NCBI GenBank assembly: GCA_041599115.1
Contig: JBFHXF010000091.1
Coordinates: 1-8,231, forward strand
Reading direction: 5' to 3'
Length of the DNA: 8,231 nt
Source: JACZUI01 sp041599115
Lineage (GTDB): Bacteria; Actinomycetota; Acidimicrobiia; Spongiisociales; ZC4RG35
Positions 1 through 5,298 of the stretch are shown here, in pieces. The translations under genes were made by a program, and so were the position numbers. The notes below the pieces were generated by a model. It saw only the letters and a program-made list of their open reading frames with translations. It was not told the origin of the DNA and did no database searches. Each line of letters starts with the position of its first letter. Position 1 is the first letter of the stretch.

Positions 1-456
1 AAGTCCGACCCGGCCCTGAGCCATCTCACCACCCTGGTCGACACCAACGGGACCCTGGCCCCCGCCGATTGGGAGCGTCTTGCGCCCGTGCTCGACGGGG
101 CGATGGTGGACCTCAAGGCCTTCTCGGAGGGACTTCACCGGGAACTGACCGGACAGGGAAACCGGGAGGTCAAGGAGTCCATCCGCTGGCTCGCCGGGCA
201 CGGCAAGCTCACCGAGGTCCGGTTGTTGGTGATCGAGGGGGCCACCGACGAACCGGAAGAGTTGGAGGCTTGGGCCGGATTCGTCGGAGAAGTCGACCCC
301 GATGTCCCGGTCCGGCTGATGGGTTTCCGGCACCTCGGCACCCGGGAGACGGCGAAGAAATGGCCGGAGACAACCGACCAGGGTCTGGAACGGGTGGAAC
401 GCATCCTGCTCGATGCCGGTCTCACCACGGTCAGCGCCGGTCTCGTCTCCGCCTGA
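1..456 (+). CDS. yjjW: Glycine radical enzyme activase, YjjW-type radical SAM protein (C-terminal part)
   Basis: The reading frame is open from base 1 to a TGA at 454-456, giving 151 residues; the true start and the CxxxCxxC iron-sulfur motif lie upstream of the window. Visible family features are a DTNG segment (residues 14-17), the strand motif MVDLKAF (35-41), the block RELTGQGN (46-53), and GKLTEVRLLVIEG (67-79) followed by TDE. These match the second half of the TIM-barrel of PflA-like activases. The DGAMVDLKAF, LTGxxN and GKLxEVRLLVI combination, with a late FRHLGTR, best fits the YjjW subgroup. Such enzymes cleave S-adenosylmethionine at a 4Fe-4S cluster and install a glycyl radical on a partner enzyme in the cytoplasm. 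The partner gene (YjjI-like) would be expected upstream but cannot be seen. Radical SAM activase is a firm call; the YjjW subgroup is less certain, with pyruvate formate-lyase activase-like proteins as the alternative. Confidence 0.75.
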   Translation, partial: KSDPALSHLTTLVDTNGTLAPADWERLAPVLDGAMVDLKAFSEGLHRELTGQGNREVKESIRWLAGHGKLTEVRLLVIEGATDEPEELEAWAGFVGEVDPDVPVRLMGFRHLGTRETAKKWPETTDQGLERVERILLDAGLTTVSAGLVSA

Positions 457-534
457 TCGGCGATGCCGTCGGGGCGTTCGGCCGTGAGAAACCGGTGGAA
501 TAGGCCCTATGGGTCCGATAGATTGGAAAAGTTC

Positions 535-541
535 GAGGAGG
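535..541 (+). promoter_or_regulatory. Strong Shine-Dalgarno site for the secreted protease
   Basis: GAGGAGG lies 7 nt upstream of a TTG codon at 549. This near-perfect anti-16S match decides the rare TTG start of the protease, which is followed at once by a signal peptide. Confidence 0.8.
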
Positions 542-548
542 ACAAAAC

Positions 549-1607
549 TTGACCACAAAGCTCATCCGGGCACTCACCGCCCTATCGCTGTTGGCAGCCA
601 CACTGGCGGTCGGTTCCGCAGCCAGACCGGTGACCACCCCCAGCCAGGCGTCGGAGCACCAGCGCATCGTCGAGTTCTGGACCAACGAGAGGGTGGCTCA
701 GGCCATCCCCAGGGACTTCATCCTCACCCCGGGCAAGGGGTATCTGCCGGCAAAGCCCGGTGGCGGCGGCGGCAAGCCCGGTGGCGGGGGTGGCAAACCC
801 GGTGGCGGCGGGTCCACCACCGTGCTGGGCGCCTCGTGGAAGGGCGCGGAGAACGTCTTCAAGACCACCGGCAAGGTGCTCTTCGCCCTGGGCAACACCT
901 ACTACGTGTGCTCGGCGAGCACGGTTGCCGACACGGTCACCAAGCGCTCCATCGTGCTCACCGCCGGTCACTGCGCCTACGACGAGACGGCTGGTGGCAG
1001 CCTCAGCGGGTTCGCCACCAACTGGATGTACATCCCCGACTACGACGCTGCCCCGGCGCCACTCACCACCAGCGGATTGTTCTGTGACAACACGTTGTAC
1101 GGATGCTGGACCGCCAGTTCCCTGGTGGTGGCCAAGGAATTCGCCACCGCCGGCGGCTTCAACGATCAGGCGGTACTCCACGACTATGCCTTCGCCGTGG
1201 TGGGCCCGGGAGGCAAGGACAACACCGAACTGGACTCGACCCTGGGCTCGCAGTCGATTGCCTACACCACGGGGTTATTGAACGACGACACCTATGCCTT
1301 TGGCTACCCGGCGGCGGGAAAATACAAGGGCAACGACCTCGTCTACTGCCGGGGACCACTCGAGTTCGACCCCCACAACAACGATCTGACCTACCGGCTC
1401 GGTTGCAAGATGACCGGTGGCTCCTCCGGCGGGGGTTGGTTCCGCGACTTCAAGGAGGGCTCCGGCACCGGGACCCTGTTCTCGGTCAACTCCTACGGTT
1501 ACTCCGGGGTAACCGCCATGCACGGCCCCTTCTTCAACACCGAGACCAGTGGCATGTACGGCGTAGCCCGAACCACCGACGGAAATGTGATCTACCAGTT
1601 ACCGTGA
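549..1607 (+). CDS. Secreted trypsin-like (S1/V8-type) serine protease with Gly-rich linker
   Basis: This 352-residue protein starts at a TTG codon fixed by the GAGGAGG site at 535-541. Residues 1-25 form a signal peptide (TTK-LIR positive end, hydrophobic core, cleavage near GSAA). A propeptide-like segment follows, containing VEFWTNERVAQAIPRD (41-56), the type of block seen in front of actinobacterial secreted proteases. Residues 69-89 are three KPGGGG(G/S) units. The chymotrypsin-fold domain runs from about 90 to 352. The likely catalytic triad is His141 in LTAGHC, Asp212 in HDYAF and Ser293 in TGGSSGGG. Cysteine pairs C121/C142, C179/C186 and C267/C286 are plausible disulfides; the first matches the bond next to the catalytic His in S1 proteases. 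All catalytic residues are present, so an active exported endopeptidase is likely. Substrate is unknown. The gene is preceded by 92 bp of non-coding DNA and converges on the Thr-rich protein gene. Confidence 0.9.
   Translation: MTTKLIRALTALSLLAATLAVGSAARPVTTPSQASEHQRIVEFWTNERVAQAIPRDFILTPGKGYLPAKPGGGGGKPGGGGGKPGGGGSTTVLGASWKGAENVFKTTGKVLFALGNTYYVCSASTVADTVTKRSIVLTAGHCAYDETAGGSLSGFATNWMYIPDYDAAPAPLTTSGLFCDNTLYGCWTASSLVVAKEFATAGGFNDQAVLHDYAFAVVGPGGKDNTELDSTLGSQSIAYTTGLLNDDTYAFGYPAAGKYKGNDLVYCRGPLEFDPHNNDLTYRLGCKMTGGSSGGGWFRDFKEGSGTGTLFSVNSYGYSGVTAMHGPFFNTETSGMYGVARTTDGNVIYQLP
753..815 (+). repeat. Three tandem 21-bp repeats encoding KPGGGG(G/S)
   Basis: Three consecutive 21-bp units each encode Lys-Pro followed by four or five Gly; the last unit ends in Ser. 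They sit between the propeptide-like segment and the catalytic domain of the secreted protease. Synonymous differences between the units (for example AAG against AAA for Lys, and varied Gly third bases) show the copies are not freshly duplicated. The likely role is a flexible linker, possibly the site where the propeptide is removed. Confidence 0.85.
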
Positions 1608-1643
1608 TCCAGCCCTGATCGCATGCGCCGCCCGGGGGTCGGG

Positions 1644-2759
1644 CTAACCGGACTTCTCGATCCGTCGCCGGGTGCCGAAGATGAGCAGGATCGCCCCCAG
1701 ACCCCCGAGGGCGGCCGAGGCGAGAAGCTGGCTCTGCACAGTCTCGGCTGCCGAGAGGAAGGAGACCATCAGGCCTTCCTGAGGGCTCAGCCGACGCGTG
1801 CCGTCGAAGACATCGGAGGCGAACGCCTCCGAGCCCGCCGACTCCACCACCAGGCCCGACTTCTCGGTGGCCGCCCCGAGCGGCCGGGCGTCGGCCACGG
1901 GGGGCAGCGTCGTCGTGGGGACCGCCACGCCCTGACCGGAGGTCGAGGTCGTGGTGGTGGTCGGGATGGTGGTGGTCGATCCCCCGACAGTGGTGGTGGG
2001 CTCACCGGCCACCGTGGTGGTGGTTACCAACGTTGCGGTGGTTGTGGTGGTCGGCTTGGTCGTGGAGGTGGTCGGTTTCGAAGTGGAGGTGGTGGTCGGC
2101 TTCGAAGTCGAAGTGGTAGTCGGCTTGGTCGTGGTGGTCGTGGTGGTCGGCGGGGGTGGCAACGGGACCAACAGACGGGAGGGGTAGGTGGAGGTGTGAT
2201 AGGCGAACCACATGTCCTCCTCGGATTGCTTGTCAACGATGATCCTCACGGCAAGTGAGTGACCCGGGTCGAACTTGAGGCTCAACGAGGGGAAATCGAC
2301 CACAGCCTCACTGAAGCCGGCGCCTCTCGGCCTTGTCACCACGGTCGAGCCGAGGATCGAGCACGACGAGGTGCAATCGAGCAGATAGGCGGTGAACTGA
2401 CCGGTCTTGTCCGCCCTGAAGTCTTTCATCGCTGCCCAGACACGCAGGATGACCGCCCCGTCGACCGTCAGGCCCGATGCATCCCTGCCCCACTGCTGGT
2501 ACTTCTCGATGTTGGTCTCGGCGAAGCCCTTGTCGCTCTTCTTCAGGACCAGGCCCTCGGCATCAGGGTCACGGCCCGGGTCGTAGTTGGGCAGGGCGCC
2601 CCCCGGTGGGCTCGAAGTGGTCAGTGAGGCGAACGGCAGACCGTCAGCGTCCAGGTAATAAGTGGCGTAGGTGGTGGCGGCAAGAGCGGCCGTCATCGAT
2701 CCCATCGCCACAACAGTCGAGATGGCCACCAGGGCGGCGCCGAGACGGCGTGCCGTCAT
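1644..2759 (-). CDS. Thr-rich, membrane-anchored exported protein with N-terminal beta-rich domain
   Basis: The protein has 371 residues. The ATG at 2759-2757 overlaps the TGA of the upstream histidine kinase as ATGA, and a signal peptide follows directly (MTARRLG, hydrophobic core, cleavage near ALA at residue 27). A longer in-frame start at 2846 would put 29 charged and Pro-rich residues before the signal peptide, so I reject it. Residues 28-200 look like a beta-sandwich of the type often found in actinobacterial exoproteins, with C129 and C133 and the block DPGHSLAVRI (164-173) leading to MWFAYHTSTYPSRL. Residues 204-288 are a Thr/Pro-rich stalk with KPTTTSTS units. After a further segment of about 55 residues comes a transmembrane helix (343-362) and a basic stop-transfer GTRRR. 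Inferred topology is an outside stalked domain held by one C-terminal helix. No LPXTG sortase motif is seen. The function is unknown; the context links it to the kinase. Confidence 0.8.
   Translation of the reverse strand: MTARRLGAALVAISTVVAMGSMTAALAATTYATYYLDADGLPFASLTTSSPPGGALPNYDPGRDPDAEGLVLKKSDKGFAETNIEKYQQWGRDASGLTVDGAVILRVWAAMKDFRADKTGQFTAYLLDCTSSCSILGSTVVTRPRGAGFSEAVVDFPSLSLKFDPGHSLAVRIIVDKQSEEDMWFAYHTSTYPSRLLVPLPPPPTTTTTTTKPTTTSTSKPTTTSTSKPTTSTTKPTTTTTATLVTTTTVAGEPTTTVGGSTTTIPTTTTTSTSGQGVAVPTTTLPPVADARPLGAATEKSGLVVESAGSEAFASDVFDGTRRLSPQEGLMVSFLSAAETVQSQLLASAALGGLGAILLIFGTRRRIEKSG
1908..2147 (-). repeat. Low-complexity Thr-codon (ACC) tract encoding the stalk
   Basis: On the - strand the DNA is dominated by ACC/ACG/ACT codons, and on the + strand by GGT/GTG. 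Within it, between 2126 and 2055, are two exact KPTTTSTS units and a degenerate third ending KPT. This is a slippage-prone region likely to vary in length between strains. It encodes a Thr/Pro-rich stalk that may be O-glycosylated, which is inference only. Confidence 0.8.
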
Positions 2760-4147
2760 CTCGATACCAAATCGTCGGCGTTCACCTCCACATGGGCGCG
2801 CCCCCGAGAAGGGTAATGAGGAAGGAAAAGGGTGAAAGTGGACCATCCGTGGGTGCGGTCATAGGTGATGGTTCCGCCCATTCTCATCGCCAGCTCCTTG
2901 GAGACGGCCAGGCCGAGCCCCACGCTGCCGGCCACCATCGCCCTGCGGCCGCGGTGCACGAATCTTTCGAAGAGATGTTCCACCGCCTCGGCGGGAACCC
3001 CCGGGCCGTTGTCGGCCACCACCAGCGCCGCCTTCCCGCCGGTGGGCCTGGCGGAGATGAGAAGACGGGGGCCGCCGTGACGACGGGCGTTGGACACGAG
3101 GTTGTGGACGATCTGGCGCACATACAGAGGATCGGCATAGACCTCGATTTCGGGGATCGAGGATTCGATGATTTCACCGCTGCGACGGTAAGGAGCGAGG
3201 ACGATGTCGACCTGTTCGGCCAGGTCGATGAGTTCCGACCGCCAGCTCAGGGCATCGGCGTCGATGCGCGCCGCCATCAGCAGGTCGTCGACCATGCGTT
3301 TGAGATCGGCCGAACCCAGATTGATCAGTCCAAGCATCTCCCGGGTTTCCGGGTCCATGCCGTCGCCCTGGAGGATCAAATCGGAGAAGCCATAGATGGT
3401 GGTCAGAGGGGTCCTCAACTCGTGCGACAGCCCCGCGATGAACTCGTCCTTGGCCACGCTCAGTTCACGCTCTGAGTCCAGATACGCTTCGAGTTCGATC
3501 TCCCTGACAAGCATCCGGCGACGCAACAGCCACCAGAAGGCGACCATTGCCACCGTCGGGATGAGGAATGTGATGACCAACTGGGTGATGCGGGCAACCC
3601 GGCCCGCGGCGTCTTCCGAATCGGTGATGGTCTGGGCGAGATCGGTCTGACGAGCCGTCAGTGCATCCCGAAGCCCGGCGAAAACCGGTTCGAGCACCGT
3701 GAGACGGTCCCCTTCTGCTCTGTCGGGGTCACCGGTCTCGGCCACGTCGACCACCGAAGCGGAGATGGCGAGGAAATCGGAAATCTGATCCAAGATCGGC
3801 GATCCATCAGGTCGGTCGGGACTTTCGAGCAGTGCGGCTACCGGTTCGAGGTCACGCCTGGCTTCGGCGATGGCAGCATCCTTGGCCTCGGGGCTGGAAA
3901 CGCCGAGTCTCTCGTCGAACGCAAAAAAGACACTCTGGGCCACCGAGGCACGAGCGATACCGGCCGCTCCAAGGGTGGCGTTGGTCCAATGGAGCGCCCG
4001 GGCGTTGGTGGCGATACGCGACGCGCTGAACGAACTCGAGAAAACCATCCCGATTCCGAGCAACCCGACCGCGGCGGCAACAGCGAAGACGATCGCGGTG
4101 GCGCGGGTTCGCCATCCGACCGAGGACTTTCCCTCCCGTTCAAGCAT
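2756..4147 (-). CDS. Membrane sensor histidine kinase with extracellular helical domain (orphan)
   Basis: The protein has 463 residues. Transmembrane helix 1 is at about 16-36 and helix 2 at about 187-208. The 150 residues between them are mostly helical, Ala-rich and without Cys, resembling four-helix-bundle sensor domains. No HAMP domain is evident; a short charged helix (209-233) links helix 2 to the dimerisation domain. The H-box is FIAGLSHELRTPLTT with phospho-acceptor His242. The ATPase domain has the N-box HNLVSNARRHGG (Asn353 as the likely Mg ligand), the G1 box ADNGPGVP (Asp379), an F-like segment LFERFVHRG, and the G2 box GSVGLGLAV. All kinase motifs are intact, so it should autophosphorylate. 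The start at 4147 has GGGG-type upstream pairing (AAAGGGGC-ATG). A GATAAA hexamer at 4174-4169 could be a -10 element, but I see no convincing -35. The downstream Thr-rich protein overlaps it by 4 bases. No response regulator is in the window. Confidence 0.92.
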   Translation of the reverse strand: MLEREGKSSVGWRTRATAIVFAVAAAVGLLGIGMVFSSSFSASRIATNARALHWTNATLGAAGIARASVAQSVFFAFDERLGVSSPEAKDAAIAEARRDLEPVAALLESPDRPDGSPILDQISDFLAISASVVDVAETGDPDRAEGDRLTVLEPVFAGLRDALTARQTDLAQTITDSEDAAGRVARITQLVITFLIPTVAMVAFWWLLRRRMLVREIELEAYLDSERELSVAKDEFIAGLSHELRTPLTTIYGFSDLILQGDGMDPETREMLGLINLGSADLKRMVDDLLMAARIDADALSWRSELIDLAEQVDIVLAPYRRSGEIIESSIPEIEVYADPLYVRQIVHNLVSNARRHGGPRLLISARPTGGKAALVVADNGPGVPAEAVEHLFERFVHRGRRAMVAGSVGLGLAVSKELAMRMGGTITYDRTHGWSTFTLFLPHYPSRGRAHVEVNADDLVSR

Positions 4148-4324
4148 GCCCCTTTATCGGCTGGGTGTTTTATCTTCTGAATGCCGGAATCGAAGCTCAC
4201 GCTGGGCCTTCTGACCCAACCATGACTTGGATGCAGGCTCAGAGTGGGTCGGAGGACCCATTTCCCCCACATCCGAAGCGGTGAGACTCTCCTCATGGCC
4301 AGAATCGGCGCAGCAGGTCTTGGG

Positions 4325-4531
4325 ATGCGAGCACGCGACCGCGACGAGATCGACCGCAGCAACTGCTCTCATGAAGAAATCGTGGTTCAACAGTCGGCCG
4401 GTCTGGAGCGGAAGGTCTGCATCGCCTGCGGCGAAGTGAACGTGACTTTTGTCTCCGAACTGACCGGCGACCTCGATAGATCGACATTCGCCCGACCCGC
4501 CGACAACGGGGTGCCCAAGAGGGCTTACTAG
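4325..4531 (+). CDS. Small putative zinc-binding protein (CxH...CxxC)
   Basis: This 68-residue frame carries NCSHEE (Cys14, His16) and, 15 residues on, VCIACGEV (Cys32, Cys35). That ligand set, C-x-H-x15-C-x2-C, would suit a zinc ribbon-like fold. An acidic tail follows (SELTGDLDRSTFARPAD). It resembles short uncharacterised actinobacterial proteins with a Cys-His followed by an RKVCxxCG knuckle, though I cannot name a family. Start choice: the ATG at 4325 has AGCAGG 7 nt upstream, and third-position GC rises from this point (about 74 percent downstream against about half in the preceding 10 codons). In-frame alternatives are ATG at 4295 and GTG at 4244. The gene diverges from the histidine kinase and converges on the hydrolase with a 25-bp gap. 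Function is unknown; a small DNA-binding or regulatory protein is only a guess. Confidence 0.5.
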   Translation: MRARDRDEIDRSNCSHEEIVVQQSAGLERKVCIACGEVNVTFVSELTGDLDRSTFARPADNGVPKRAY

Positions 4532-4556
4532 ACCGATTCACCCCCGCCGACCGCAG

Positions 4557-5246
4557 TCAGGCCAGCGACGACAGGACCCAGGCGAGTTCTCGGGGTCTGG
4601 TCAGATATGGCGCATGTCCCCCTTCCATTTCGATGGGCTCCACGCCCAGCTGCTCCCTCGCCACTTTTCGACCCCAATCCGGGTTTACCCCCCGATCCTC
4701 TGCACACACGATGTAGGCGCTCTCAACATCCGGCCATGCCTGCAGCGGCGTCATCTCGGTCATGACGCGATAGCACTGAGGGCGCATGTTTCCGATGACC
4801 CACTCGGCCAGTTCTTCGGGTGCGTCGTGAAAGAAGAGCTCCCGGGCCGTCGTCGCACCGACCGTCCACACATTGTCGACAAGCCGGTTGAACTCCGGAT
4901 CGTCGACCTCGTAGTGTCCGTCGACGGGCTCGGTTGCCCTCAACTGCTTCATGCTGAAACCGGGCCTTGGCACCAGGGCACACAGAAAAACGAGTTTCTT
5001 GACAGGTGAGGTGTGCGCCACCAACGGCAGCGACAGACCGCCCATCGAATGGCCGACCAGTATGAACTCGTTCAAGCCCTCGGCCGCCTGGGAGATGACC
5101 TCGGCGTATCGAATCGCCCCGGCGTCTGGATCGGTCGTCGGGAGATCCACCGCCAGTGCGTGATGACCCAGTCTCTCTAGCTCGGGTATCAGCAGATTCC
5201 AACACCACGAGCCGTGATAAGCACCGTGAACGAGAACGAAGTCCAC
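4557..5246 (-). CDS. Alpha/beta hydrolase (methylesterase/hydroxynitrile lyase-like)
   Basis: This 229-residue cytoplasmic protein begins directly with the first core strand and oxyanion segment FVLVHGAYHGSWCW (3-16). The nucleophile elbow is VGHSMGG with Ser67, the likely acid is Asp184 in CAEDRGVNP, and the base is His211 in GGHAPYLTRP. The order, the short length and the HGAxHGxWCW signature match the alpha/beta hydrolase fold-6 group that includes plant methylesterases and EstC-like bacterial esterases. A small helical cap lies between about 95 and 165. The triad is complete, so ester hydrolysis is likely; the substrate cannot be told from sequence. The start is a GTG with no clear Shine-Dalgarno site, but the fold begins at residue 2, so nothing is missing. 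It is divergent from the cyclase-ATPase gene, sharing a 52-bp gap that must hold both promoters, and converges on the small zinc-protein gene. Confidence 0.88.
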   Translation of the reverse strand: MDFVLVHGAYHGSWCWNLLIPELERLGHHALAVDLPTTDPDAGAIRYAEVISQAAEGLNEFILVGHSMGGLSLPLVAHTSPVKKLVFLCALVPRPGFSMKQLRATEPVDGHYEVDDPEFNRLVDNVWTVGATTARELFFHDAPEELAEWVIGNMRPQCYRVMTEMTPLQAWPDVESAYIVCAEDRGVNPDWGRKVAREQLGVEPIEMEGGHAPYLTRPRELAWVLSSLA

Positions 5247-5298
5247 GGTGGAAAACTACAACACCGCCAGATCTACACGGCTTCACTAGTTTTCGAAC

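Noticed and set aside
457..534. Promoter for the secreted protease
   Set aside because: Weak candidates such as GGAATA near 498 and GATAGA near 517 are visible, but no -35/-10 pair with proper spacing stood out, so no promoter is annotated.
698..898. Pro-rich - strand open frame opposite the protease linker
   Set aside because: It is the antisense of Gly codons in the KPGGGGG repeats; the + strand frame has a complete protease triad.
1630..1644. Short hairpin GCCCG-GGGGT-CGGGC between the convergent protease and Thr-rich protein genes
   Set aside because: The position suits a terminator, but the stem is only 5 bp, it includes a base of the facing stop codon and there is no T-tract. Such a stem is expected by chance in DNA of this composition.
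1951..2187. A + strand Val-rich open frame opposite the Thr-rich stalk
   Set aside because: It is the antisense of ACC-rich codons, which read as GGT/GTG on the other strand. It has no real domain, and the - strand protein has a signal peptide, stalk and membrane anchor.
4154..4390. A 78-codon - strand frame ending 6 bp before the histidine kinase start
   Set aside because: Its third-position GC is clearly lower than in the neighbouring genes, it has no recognisable motif, and it overlaps the better supported small Cys/His gene. It more likely covers the kinase leader and promoter region.
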